From the NCBI GenBank assembly GCA_024291935.2, contig CM044306.1, positions 21,957,001 to 22,021,000 on the forward strand: 64,000 bases of DNA, written 5' to 3'. A model generated the notes under the pieces. It was not told the origin of the DNA. It worked only from the letters and a program-made list of their open reading frames with translations, and did no database searches. Each line of letters begins with the position of its first letter. Positions within the stretch are counted from its first letter, which is position 1. Position numbers and translations under genes: made by a program. The stretch comes from Okapia johnstoni (lineage: Eukaryota > Chordata > Mammalia > Artiodactyla > Giraffidae). Below, piece by piece: positions 31,601-41,600 of this stretch.

Positions 31601-34524
31601 ATTGACAGCACAGACCGGGATCAGCTGCTGACCACTCGAGAGGAGCTGTATAAGATGCTGGCCCATGAGGTAAGCTCCTTGCAGTTGGAAGAGGACCCAG
31701 GGCACTAGCTACTAGCTGTGTGACCTCAGTCTACTCACACAGCTTCTTGAGCATCATTACTGATGCCCCAGTCTCTGAGCACCTCTATCCCAGCAGCTTG
31801 GGCAGGGCAAGATTATTCCAGATGAAGGGCAATAACGCCTTCAGCGCAACTGATCACAGAATTCAGAGTTGCAAGTGCAAATCCTGACCCCACTTCTCAC
31901 TCACTGTGGTGGGACCCCACACAAGTTACTGCACTTCTCTAATTCTCAATTTCCCCAAGTACAATATAAGTGGGAAAGGTCATCAATTCCTACCTCCTGG
32001 GATCATTGTAAGGATTCTATGTGCTGGTTGAGAGGCACTCCATGAACTGCTGGTGTCGTTTCATGTGGTTGTTACTGTTGGGCAGGGCCTCCATCCTTGC
32101 CCCACTTGGGCATGGGCTGTCTTGCTGGGAAAGCAGGAGAGCTAGAGAGGGCCCCTGGGGCAGTGAGAAGGGAGGCTGGGTCCTGGCAGGCTGACTGGGG
32201 CTGGGTTCCTCTGTCCACAGGCTCTACGAGATGCTTCCATCCTCATCTTTGCCAATAAGCAGGACATGAAGGACTCCATGACCATCGTGGAGATCTCCCA
32301 GTTCCTCACCCTTAATGCCATCAAAGACCACCCGTGGCACATACAGGGCTGCTGTGCCCTCACCGGGGAAGGGTTAGTGGCTGTCCTACATGGACCTTCA
32401 GGGCCCGTCCCAACCAGCTGACCATCAGAAACTTCTCTTGTCTCTCTCCTGTCAGAATCTGACTCATAGCATCCTTTAGCATCTGGGTCAAGACAGCTGA
32501 ACACCTATCCACAGTTAAGATGTTGTGGGTAAGCAGTGAGCAAGACAGTGTCTCTGCTCTCTAGGGGCTTGTTCTAGTGGGGAGAGGGGTGACACTCTAG
32601 TCAAACACAAACATTTTCAATACTGAGAAGTGCTATGAAGAAAGTGAAATTGAATAACAGGGATGGGTTTGCTAGAGCTCTGGTGGTCAGGGGCCATGTC
32701 TACTAGGAGGTGACTTCTGAGCTGAGACCTGAGTGAAGAGACAGCCATGGGAAGACCTGGGGGACAAGCCTTCCAGGCAGAAATCACTGACTCTGGCCTT
32801 GAGTTTCCTTATCTGTAAAGAAACCTGTTTCCTCCCAGTGTTTCTGTAGAGAATAAATGATATCATTCATTTAACATTCACTGAGAACCTACAGTTGTTC
32901 CTCCATAGCCGTGGATTTCACATCCTCAGATTTAACCAACCGTAGATTGGAAATATTTTTTAAAAAAAGCCAGAAAATTCCAAAAAGTGAAAATTGAATT
33001 TGTCATCTGCTAGCAATGATTTACATAGCATTTATATTATATTTACCACTTTTTACATAGCATTTACAATATATTAGGTATTATAAGTAATCTAGAGTTG
33101 ATTTCGGAGAAGGCAATGGCACTCCACTCCAGTACTCTTGCCTGGAGAATCCCAGGGACGGGGGAGCCTGGTGGGCTGCCGTCTATGGGGTCACAGAGAG
33201 TCGGGCACGACTGAAGTGACTTAGCAGCAGCAGCAGAGTTGATTTAAAGTACTGATTTAAATCAGTGACTAGGTTATATGCAAATACATGCCACTTTATA
33301 CAAGGGGCTTGAATGTCTGAGAATTTTGATGTCTGCAGGGGTCCTGGAACCCTGGAACTCCATGGATACAGAGAAATGACTGTACTTTGTGCCAGGCACT
33401 GTTCTAGGCACCTGAGAAAAAGTAGTGAACAAAACAGATAGCAATCCCTGCCCTCACAGAGCTTACTTTCCAGGAGGGGAGAAAGACACTGAACAATAAA
33501 AATAAGAAAAATGTACAGTAAGTTAAAAAGTGATAAGTGTGAAGGGGAAACATCAATAGGAAAGGGAAGTTGGATGTATGTTGGGGAGAATGTTGCAGTT
33601 TTAGATGATGTGTCCAGGGAGGGGCTTCTGAGAAGAGAGCTGCTGATTAAACATCTGAGGATGTGAAGGAGCTAGGTCATGGTTACACAGAAAGGGCCTT
33701 GAATCAGGCCTGGAGAATCCCCTGTCCTCTTCCCTCTCAAGTGGAGTCACAGTGGGTTAGGGGCTTGGATGTCCAGTTGAAGAAGGGGAGACTTTAGGCA
33801 GGCCAGCCCAGGGAACCACGTATTTCTGGCCATGTCCTTCCAACTCCTGGGTCAGGAGGAGCCCCCTGCCCCCGTCTCCAGCCCACATTCAGTTCAATTC
33901 AATCAGCATTTCCTAAGCAACCCTCATGTGCCATGCACTGTGCCAAGTGATACAGACATGACCAAGACCCCATTCTTGCTTGGAGATGCTCACAGTCTAA
34001 CGAAAGAACTTGCTTATGGAGCCTCTTCGCAGGCCTTTGAAGCCACCCTGGCACTGACCCAATGATGGAGTGGGTGGAAAGGTGGCACTGGAGCCTTGCC
34101 CAAAGACATTGCTAAGGTGGGTCTCTAGGCCGCCTTGTCCAAGAAGCCCTCCCTGACTCCCAAACATCCAGAGGTCTCTGTACATCACCTTTCTAAACAT
34201 TATCACAGATGTAGTTACACAATTATTTGCTTGATCATTTGTTTAATATCTATCTCCTCTGCTAGACTGTAAGCCCTAGAGGGCATGTCTATTTTTTCAC
34301 CAGTAACCCCTAGCATAATACCCATTGCACAGTTCATTTATATTTGTTAACTGAAAGCAAAACTGGATATAAATTTGGGTGTTCCAGCAGTCAGCTCTGG
34401 GTGGGGCTGGGGGCTGGGAAGGCCATCAACCTCATGGGATATTGCTGATCCTTGCCCTGTTCTTCCCTCCCCCAGGCTGCCTGCCGGGTTGCAGTGGATG
34501 CAGTCCCGGGCCACTGCCAATTGA
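28609..34524 (+). CDS. ARL5C: ARL5C: ARF-like small GTPase 5C, complete
   Basis: This is a member of the ARF/ARL family of membrane-switching GTPases. ARL5 proteins act at the trans-Golgi in retrograde tethering; the role of ARL5C itself is little known. Six coding exons (28609-28654, 29286-29346, 30580-30727, 31586-31669, 32221-32372, 34476-34524) total 540 bases, 179 codons plus stop, the family length. Visible motifs are Gly2 for N-myristoylation ([12 protein letters not shown]), P-loop GLDNAGKT (residues ~23-30), switch I Thr in CPTIGSN, G3 WDIGGQE, NKQD for guanine specificity and CCALTGEG near the SAK position. All splice sites are GT-AG and the frame is open throughout. The human protein, as I recall it, has an altered G3 motif, so this copy looks more functional. 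Confidence 0.95.
28800..28960. promoter_or_regulatory. CpG-dense segment in ARL5C intron 1
   Basis: A short cluster rich in CpG (gtcggtcgcgcgcttcgg, gggcgcgcggcccggcg, cgccgtcgccgg) stands out from flanking intron. It may be an extension of the ARL5C promoter or a separate start. Confidence 0.4.
29286..29346 (+). CDS. ARL5C: ARL5C exon 2 (P-loop)
   Basis: 61 bases, [20 protein letters not shown]. Contains the complete G1 motif. Acceptor tccag, donor gtaagt. Confidence 0.95.
29724..29858 (+). repeat. Bov-A SINE in ARL5C intron 2
   Basis: ggagaaggaaatggcacccc through cggtattcttgcctgg, gacggaggagcctggcggg and gagtcggacacgactgagcg, ending in a CACT run. Near-consensus, so probably young. Confidence 0.9.
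30238..30365 (+). repeat. MER5-like hAT-Charlie fragment
   Basis: actgtggcccacagactgg, cagctggaagcttgttagaa and cagaatctgccattt resemble the left half of MER5A. Partial. Confidence 0.5.
30580..30727 (+). CDS. ARL5C: ARL5C exon 3 (switch regions)
   Basis: 148 bases, [20 protein letters not shown] to WNTYYSNTE, with switch I (CPTIGSN) and the intact G3 WDIGGQE. Acceptor cctag, donor gtgagg. Confidence 0.95.
30838..30962 (+). repeat. CHR-type SINE
   Basis: gggacttccctggtggtccag head and ccctggttggggaactaaga core. It follows a short MIR-like stretch (30745-30830) in intron 3. Confidence 0.85.
31195..31400 (+). repeat. MIR SINE
   Basis: ccagcgctaccactctta, gcaagatatgccacatcacc, tcagtctcctagtttgtaaa and ttctggcacacaa match the MIR layout. 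Confidence 0.7.
31586..31669 (+). CDS. ARL5C: ARL5C exon 4
   Basis: 28 codons, [20 protein letters not shown] to MLAHE, the core strand and helix after switch II. Acceptor gccag, donor gtaagc. Confidence 0.95.
31865..32075 (+). repeat. MIR SINE
   Basis: caaatcctgaccccacttct, acaagttactgcacttctct, attctcaatttccccaagt and ggatcattgtaaggattcta match the MIR layout in ARL5C intron 4. Confidence 0.7.
32221..32372 (+). CDS. ARL5C: ARL5C exon 5 (NKQD motif)
   Basis: 152 bases, [20 protein letters not shown] to CCALTGE, including the NKQD guanine-recognition motif. Donor gttagt. Confidence 0.95.
32892..33382 (-). mobile_element. MER2-like Tigger DNA transposon, split by a SINE
   Basis: The ends are related inverted repeats (cagttgttcctccatagcc at the left, ggatacagagaaatgactg at the right) and are bounded by TA dinucleotides at 32890-32891 and 33383-33384, the target duplication of Tc1/mariner-Tigger elements. 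The interior has atttacatagcatttatatt and taggtattataagtaatcta. It is non-autonomous, with no transposase. Confidence 0.75.
33105..33234 (+). repeat. Bov-A SINE nested in the Tigger element
   Basis: cggagaaggcaatggcactc to gacttagcagcagcag. A perfect 11-base target-site duplication, agagttgattt, lies at 33094-33104 and 33235-33245. Confidence 0.9.
34125..34360 (+). repeat. L2 LINE 3' end (ARL5C intron 5)
   Basis: agccctccctgactcccaaa, tagactgtaagccctagagg and ccctagcataatacccattg match the L2 terminus. Confidence 0.7.
34476..34524 (+). CDS. ARL5C: ARL5C exon 6 and stop
   Basis: Acceptor cccag, then [16 protein letters not shown] and TGA. The split Gly codon is completed from exon 5. Confidence 0.94.
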
Positions 34525-35325
34525 TTTCCCAGCCTGAGGCCAACCAGAAACTTGGAGGGTTTTGCATGGACTATGTGGGTAGAAAATACAAGTGACTATT
34601 TATTATTTTTCTATGATGCTCTAGTGACCAGAGACATCTATGGATGGTGAGATTGCCACTGTCCACCCAACACCCCCACTGAGGAGCTAGACGGAGGACT
34701 CTGAGTTGCTGCAGACAGGATAGCAGAAAAAGCTGCCCTTCACTCCATGGAAGCAGGCATCCTTCTTAGAGACACTAGGGAAGCTGATGGATGTGTTGGG
34801 GGATTAGAAAGTAGAGTCCCCTCCCTCAGCCCTCAACCTCTCTGTAGGAAAAATGGAGGTCAGAGTAAGAGACCCCTGGAATTGTTCTTTATTTCCTAGA
34901 CCTCTACCCCAGCCCCTTAACCCCCACTCCAGCTTTCCGGCCCCTTAGCCATCTTTGTCCCATACGCTTCGGTCAAAGGAGATTCCAGAAAGGTGAAGGG
35001 GCTGGCTCAGGGGAAGGAGGGCAGAGCCAAAACCTGAGAGGGGAGAGGGTGGAGGACAGGACCTTCCAGCCAGAGACATTTCCTCACACTGCAGGGGGTT
35101 CCACTCCTACCTCACCTTCCCGTTCCCTCTGAGATGCTGGGTCTGACCACAGTTTTTGAGCTTTAAGCTACCCCTTCACTCCCAGTGTCCTTCCAGTGTG
35201 AATCCGACTCCTCCCAATATCCCAGATTCCTACAGCATTTGTTTATCTTGTCTTTTTGTAGTGATTTTTTTCCCACTGTAGTAGGAATTTTTTGAAGGTA
35301 TAATAAATGCCATTGAAAACTGCTC
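34525..35325 (+). other. ARL5C: ARL5C 3' UTR and polyadenylation site
   Basis: Canonical AATAAA at 35302-35307 followed by U/GU-rich sequence (ccttttatttctgcc). Cleavage is expected about 15-25 bases later. No competing AATAAA lies upstream in this UTR. Confidence 0.75.
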
Positions 35326-35956
35326 ACCTTTTATTTCTGCCTGCTCCTTTGGCTGCACCTCAAAACTGACTTTCAGTTTCATACAAAGTTCTCTGGCAGG
35401 GGAAATCCACCTAGGAAATGGAAAGGGGCTGCCTCAAGGGTCTATTTGGGAACTGGCTCTTCGGTCCTGGGCTCTATAGCCCTCTGCCAGGTGACTAACA
35501 CCGGGTTTGCCAGCACTCAGAGCTCTGGGCTCTGCCTCGGCCTAGGGGAAGGAGGGGAGTAGGGGCCTTTAGGGGTTGGAAAAGCCCAGGAGTCCCATCA
35601 AAGTAGAGCTGGAAACAGGATGGAAACCCAGGCTGCCTGTCCTGTTCAGGGAGCAGTGCTATTACCCCCAGAAAACCTGGGATGGTCCTGAGGTCAGTGG
35701 GTCTGTTCTCTTCCAAAGTCAGGAAGTGCACAATGCTGTGAGAGTCTGGACACAGATATAGTGGGCTCAGGATTTCTTAACCCTGTGGTTTCCATAAAGA
35801 GTGATTGTGGGGGAAGAACTCAGGAAGTCTAAACATTTCCATTCAGATGCTGTCTTCCTTCCATTAGGTTAACTACAAAGAACACAATAGATGAAAATTA
35901 ATTATTCCCTTATTCCGTAGAAATTCATCCTAATTGGCAAGGAGCACAGGTACCAC

Positions 35957-36028
35957 GGGGGTATAGCTCAGTGGTAGAGCATTTGACTGCAGATCAAGAG
36001 GTCCCCGGTTCAAATCCGGGTGCCCCCT
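35957..36028 (+). tRNA. tRNA-Cys (GCA)
   Basis: 72 bases fold as a complete cloverleaf. The acceptor stem is GGGGGTA with TGCCCCC. The D arm is GCTC-GAGC, the anticodon stem TTTGA-TCAAG around loop CTGCAGA (anticodon GCA, Cys), and the T arm CCCGG-TTCAAAT-CCGGG. The internal A box (tagctcagtgg) and B box (ggttcaaatcc, 36007-36017) are intact. A T run at 36042-36048 serves as RNA polymerase III terminator. There is no intron, and CCA is not encoded, as usual in eukaryotes. Its position between ARL5C and PLXDC1 agrees with the tRNA-Cys genes I remember from human 17q12. The intact stems separate it from tRNA-derived SINEs nearby. Confidence 0.97.
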
Positions 36029-36041
36029 CAAGGGCTAGGGC

Positions 36042-36048
36042 TTTTTTT
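36042..36048 (+). terminator. RNA polymerase III terminator of tRNA-Cys
   Basis: Seven consecutive T residues on the coding strand, 13 bases after the tRNA end. Confidence 0.85.
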
Positions 36049-36819
36049 CTTCCCTAGTTTCTTAGTCCTGCAGTGCTCCTACTAAAGTTCCCTTACAGGG
36101 GAAAGGGGAAGGGCCCTTCAATACTACGGACCTCTTTTACCGGCGATCAGGGTGGAGCCCCAGTTTCTGCCAAGCCACGCCCTCAGCCTCTCGGGGGCTG
36201 TACAAAGGCCCACTCTCCTGAAGGTAGGGTGGAGGCGTGAGCGCCCGCACGCAAGTCTATGTGCCCCGGGATTTCAACTGCTGTTGGAAGACCGAGTTTC
36301 TAAGGGCCGGGTTTGGGCTGGGACAGGAAGGACTGGAGGAGTCTGTGAGCGTGTAGGAGAGAGATGGGCGCCAAGAGAAACGCTAGGGGCGCTCTAGCAA
36401 GGCAGAAAAGGCGGACCCAGGCCCAAGGGAAGGTCCAGGAAGTGAGAAATCTAGGCGAAGTGAGGGACTTCCCCTCCCGCATTCCCAAATTGCTTTTTCT
36501 TACATAATTAGAATTCTTCAGTTCAGAGTTTCAGGAAACAAGCTCTGCATTCAGATAAGTAGTCTCTCGAGATTTATATTCTCTCTGACTCTTGAAAATA
36601 CTGGATTCCACTTTCGTTTGTGAACGCAGGCACAGCGCCTGCGCTGGAGAAGCACTAGAGAAGTCACCCGCAGGAGCGTAAACCAAATTCGGATTCTACC
36701 AGCCACCACTTTTCTTACAACTTTCTACTTCCACGATTTTGTGTTGACATTTACTTCACTACGTCTATTTTGGGCAAGATGAGGAACGGCGAGACAGCAA
36801 AACAAAGGTTCTAGAGCAG

Positions 36820-36980
36820 AGGTTCTCAAAATGTGTTACTGAGAACAACACCACCAGCTGGGAACGTGTTAGAAATACGAATTCTCGGCCTCAGAACTAT
36901 AGTACTTGGGGGTGGCTCCCAGAAATCTGTGTTTTATAAGCCCCCCAGGTGATTCTGATGTACACTCAAGTTCCAGAAGC
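36820..36980 (+). repeat. MER5A hAT-Charlie DNA element
   Basis: agcagaggttctcaaaatgt, cagctgggaacgtgttagaa, agaaatctgtgttttataag and ccaggtgattctgatgtaca match MER5A. Confidence 0.8.
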
Positions 36981-37289
36981 TTACATTAAAAAAAAAAAAT
37001 TGACACGTTATTTGCTTCTAATTATTTCCAAGTTGCTGTTTCAGCCTGAGTCCTTTATTAAGAGACCTTTTAAAACAGCGCGCGGGGCATCCCGGACAGG
37101 GGACTGTTCAAAAGGATCAGTGCTGGAGCTGAAATTCCGTCCTGGGTCCTCTCACCTTGACCTCTCAGAAGGTAGGGACAAGGAGATGTGAACCAGCCTG
37201 GCTGGAGTCGGAGATAGCGCGCAGCGCGGAGGCAGGTCTGGAAAAGCGAGGAAAACCGCAAAACACGCGCGTTGCAGCTTGTCACGTGG

Positions 37290-37304
37290 CCACTAGAGGG
37301 CAGC
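37290..37304 (+). promoter_or_regulatory. CTCF-like motif between tRNA-Cys and PLXDC1
   Basis: CCACTAGAGGGCAGC agrees with the CTCF core at every strong position, plus-strand orientation. It lies 1.3 kb upstream of the PLXDC1 start codon. Binding is inferred. Confidence 0.65.
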
Positions 37305-38079
37305 AAGAACCCGCAGCTGGAAGCAGCAGCCTTTTTGATCCTGAGAGTTGGCAACACCGCAATTTAAATGAGACAACAAGAAGAACTTACAGACAGGCCT
37401 AGTCTTGTCCCATTGTAAGTGATTAGGGGACGTGGGGCTAGAGGAGGTCGCTTCTGGGACCCTGGGTCCTGAGGAAGAAGGAACTGGGATTCTGAAAGAT
37501 TAGTCTTTACGGCCCTAGCCTGTATATGTCACCCTCGTTCTCCTTCCATCCAGCGCGGGATCTCCTTGCCATCCCCCGAAGTAGGTCGAGGAGGGAAGAG
37601 GCACCTCCGGGTCCTGACCTGATTCCCTGCCATCTATTAAATCTCCTAAATTGAGGGTATTTTTATTCTGTTCTGGTAGGGTAAAAAAAAAAAGTGATCT
37701 ATTCCCAGAGCCTGCTTATAAGGTGGTGGCAGTTGGGGTGAGGCGTTTCCTTGCTCTCCTCTGAAGATTGACTGGGTCGGGCCCTGTGGAGGTCTGGGGT
37801 CCCCAAAAAGGAGGGTGACCTCAGTTACTTTCTGGGGGTGAGAAGAAGTCCAGGTTATTTCAAAGTAGGGGTGATCCAGGTCCCCTCCATCCCCATGTCT
37901 GCGGAGTGGGGTAAAGCGGAGAGAAGCCATAAGAGGGCGTGGAATTCAGGCCTCTGCTGCAAGGGGAGACTCCTGGGGTGGGGGTGGGCATCAGATCCCT
38001 ACACAACTCCGTGGAACAGCCCAGAAAGTCGGGAAGCCTGGTGGAAATGGGTCGGGGGTGGATGGTAGGAGCCCACGGT

Positions 38080-38585
38080 CTGAGGAAGCGGCGCCCGCTG
38101 TCCGTTCCTGGGGTCTGGCCCTTCGAGCCTTCTCGCCACCGCTTTCCCCCAGGGAGTGGAGGAGGGGAAGGCAGGCAGGAGCTAAGGTGCGGTGTAGGGG
38201 TAGCTGATGCTCTTCGGGGGTTCTCCCAGCCCGAGGGTTCCCCGCCCCGTCCCCCTCCTCCTCCTGCTACCCCCCTCCCCCCGCCTGGGGAGCGGCTGCG
38301 GGAGCTCTCGGGGAGCGCTCGGGCAGGGCTGGGAGGGCTGGGGAAGACTCGGGGCGAGCTCCGGAGGCGCCGCGCCCCCCCGCCCCGCCCCCTCCCCGGT
38401 CCCGGCTCCGGGAGGCCGCTCGGCTCGCTCGCCGCCCGCTGGCGCTCCGCTGCTCTCACTGCTTGCCTGCCCCGCGCTCCGCTGCCGCTCCGCCGCCCAC
38501 CCCTCCGCCGGCCAACCCAGGGGACCGCGCCGCCCGAGCCGGGCCGGGACAGCGGCGGGCCGGGGGCGGGGTCCTGGCCTCCACC
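38080..38585 (+). promoter_or_regulatory. PLXDC1: PLXDC1 CpG-island promoter and 5' UTR
   Basis: Very GC- and CpG-rich stretch with several GC boxes (ccccgccccgcccc near 38378, ggggcggggtcc near 38563) leading to the start context ccaccATGc. No TATA box. Long open frames on both strands here reflect GC content. Confidence 0.75.
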
Positions 38586-38661
38586 ATGCGGGCCGAGCTC
38601 TGGCTCCTCGTGCTGGTGCTCAGGGAGGCTGCCCGGGCTCTGAGCCCCCAGCCCGGAGCAG
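38586..38661 (+). CDS. PLXDC1: PLXDC1 exon 1 (signal peptide)
   Basis: 25 codons, [25 protein letters not shown] in two blocks, plus one base. The hydrophobic Leu/Val core is typical of a signal peptide, with likely cleavage after ARA. Donor gtagga. Confidence 0.93.
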
Positions 38662-41600
38662 GTAGGACTGGCTCGAGTTGGTGGGAGTGGGTCAGGATCA
38701 TGGGTCGGAGGGGGGGGGGGGCAGGCGGGCGGGCGTGGGCATGGACAGGTACCGGCAGGCTGGCGATGTCAGAGGCGCCGGGGGTCGTGTCCGCGGGAGG
38801 CCAGGAGCGCTGTGGACGGTGGCAGGTGAACAGGGACCCCTACTTTCCTAAACACACGGGGTGTGTGAGTGAGGGTGGACGGATCAGACACCGATGCCCC
38901 GATTTCTCCTTCCCTCCTAGAAGGACACTGGTGGGATCCCAGTAGAGAGGGAATCCATAAGGCATTGAGCTCTGGCCCCAAAGTTAACCCCTGGCCACAC
39001 TGGGTGAGGCTGAATTCTGATGAGATGCGGAGTGTGGCTGTCGCTCGCCTCAGTTTTGTTTCCTTTTTCTCTCCCCTGCCCCCACTCCCAAGCTGACCCA
39101 GTCTGGGGGCTGAGTGGCAGCAACCAGGAGGATGGAGGAGACCCACCATCTCTCCTCCAGCAAGGGCAGTGGGGAGCCTGAAGCCCTCTCCTCTCTGGTA
39201 CTTGAAGAGCAGCGCTGGGCCCAGAAAGAAGCAACTTGCTCCTTCCCCACCCCCAGCCTCTAGGGTCCTCTTGTTCTACTCTGCCCTGGTGGCCCTTGGC
39301 CTTTAGCTGTTCTGGCTCTAGATTAGGAGGGTGGGGTGTCCTACCTTCCCCACAGCAGTTCTCTGCAATCATTCTCCCACCTGGAAGTCCTTTCTGAGAT
39401 CTACCTTGAGTCTCTCCTGTTATAAAGGAGAACCTTTTTTCAACAAGTAATTTTTCATTCTCCTCTTTTCTCCTCATGTATGCAGACATTCTCTGGGGTT
39501 GGGGAGGTGGCTAATTGCAGTCAAACCTCTTGACAGAGAGAATTGGGAAGATAGAGCTCCTTGCCTCATGGACATAGATGTCCCCCAGGGTGGGATGGAG
39601 CAGGTGGAGGGTTTGTCGAGGGGGATGCTGTAGTTGGGCTGCTGTGTCTCAGGGGTCTGCGGGCATCAGGCACAGCATCAGTGACGGCATTCTTGACTTT
39701 AATGGTCCCTGAATATAGTTAACACAGGCCTGGGTTCTGTTGAGAAGGAGAGTGTGGGCAGAGGGCAGCGGAAGCTGAGGTGGCAAGAGGCTGCTGGTGC
39801 AAAACCACCAGTTTTCAGAGAGACCACACAGAGAATGGCCAGAGACTTGACTTCTAGTTCCAACATCTTGCTTGTTGTATGACCTTGAGCAAGTTACTTT
39901 TCTTCTCTGGGCCTGTTTCCTCTCTTATAAAGTGAGGCTGTGGGCAAAATCTTTGTGGGATTATGGGGTTATGAGAGATCTTTTTTCTTTTTTATGACTG
40001 TCTTTCCTTTTCAGATTTGTTATGATGTGTATGGGGTAATTGCAAAAAAAAAATTAAGTCAATATAAAAAGGAATGGGTTGGACAGGACAGTTTTTGAGG
40101 TCCTTTGCAAACCCATCCTGATGGGATCTTCTGAAGTCTGGATATGAGTGGGTTGATGAGGGATGGCTCTGAACCTGACTGAGATGGGAGATCCACGGAA
40201 AGGGCTGGGGAAGAGGGCATTGGAAGGAAACAAGGATGGGCCATGCGGGGGCCAGAGCCAGGCCTGGCTGAGGGCTGCCTCTTCAGAGTTGGTTGGAAGA
40301 CTAGATACTCTGGGGGGCCAAAAAGAGGGGGCAGGCAGAGATTCGAATCACATCTCTCAGTAAAGAACACCCTGTCTCCTCAGCTTTGACAGATTCAGCC
40401 AGCAGAAATGAACTTTCTCTGCAGCAGGTGAGGTTGGTGAGACTGAAGGAAGCCAGCGGGGGCAGTGCTTTTTTTCACAAGGGCCAGGCTGGGTTTGAGC
40501 AGGGCCCTGTGTGGAGGCAGGGGGTGTCTTCTAGGGAGAACAGATGTGGGGGTGGGACGCTCTGGGGGAGGGCTGCTCGGATTGGCAGTGGAGCCCTGGT
40601 GACAGGTGAGAGGGCAGTTGGGAGCTGGACCTGAGGGGTGGGCGCTGCCATCCAGCCCCAAGGCTCCAAGTCCTCTGTGCTGTGCCGGGAGGGGGATGAG
40701 GGGTGGGGAGGAGGTGGGCAGGGCTCAGGGGGGAGCTGAGATCTCCCTTCCCTCATGATGAACTGGCCTTGAAACTTCATCTATCATTGAAACAGGAGCA
40801 GGAGAAAGATGAGTGACCCAAAGATACAGTCAGGTGGTGAGGGAGACCAACAGAAGCTGACAGGCAGATAGACAGATGCAGAGACAGGAAGATACTCGGG
40901 TGCATGGTGAGAGCTGGGGGCACTCTGGGGTCTGGACTGAGTGAAGCCGGAAGTGGTTACAGCAGACAGAGAAGGAAAAGGCCACTGGAGGTGTCAACCT
41001 GTCCTGGGAGTTAGCAGATCAGGCCCAGCTCCAACCCTGGGTGACCCTAGCAGCTTCATCCTTTTTCTGCCCCTTGGATTCTCCATCCATAAAATGAGGT
41101 TTGGACCAGATTGCCTCTAGGGCCCCTTGTAGCCTTGACTCTGCTTCCAGCCTTCTCCTTGCTCACCAGGGATCTTCAAACAAACCTAGACTGAAGTCCA
41201 AGCTCCGCCCAGTGGCCATTGGACAGCCCCTCCCACCCCCACCTCTGCTGGCACTCTGCCCGGGTCTGTTCCCCAAAACATTCAGGCTCCTGTCCCCTGG
41301 GATCTGCAGGTGACTGGCTTCTCTTCATTCAGGTCTCAGTCAGCTCAAGGGCCACCTCTGAGAGAGGCTCCCTGAGGGCCCTGTCCAGAGCAGAAACAAC
41401 CCGCAACCGTTTCGTCCTTCTGTTTCCTCCACAGTCCTTCTCACCATCTCACATTGTCTTACTGGCTGAGTTACTCATTTTGTGTGTGTCTTTCCCGACT
41501 AGACTCTTCACGGGCACAGCACTTGTGTCTGTCTGTTCCCTGTTTTCTCCCCAGCACTCAGCTCAGTGCCCAGCACAGAGTGCCTGTGTGCTAAGTCACT

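Noticed and set aside
37860..38459. 199-codon minus-strand frame and overlapping plus-strand frames at the PLXDC1 CpG island
   Set aside because: Same cause: GC-rich promoter DNA. The only supported coding start is at 38586.
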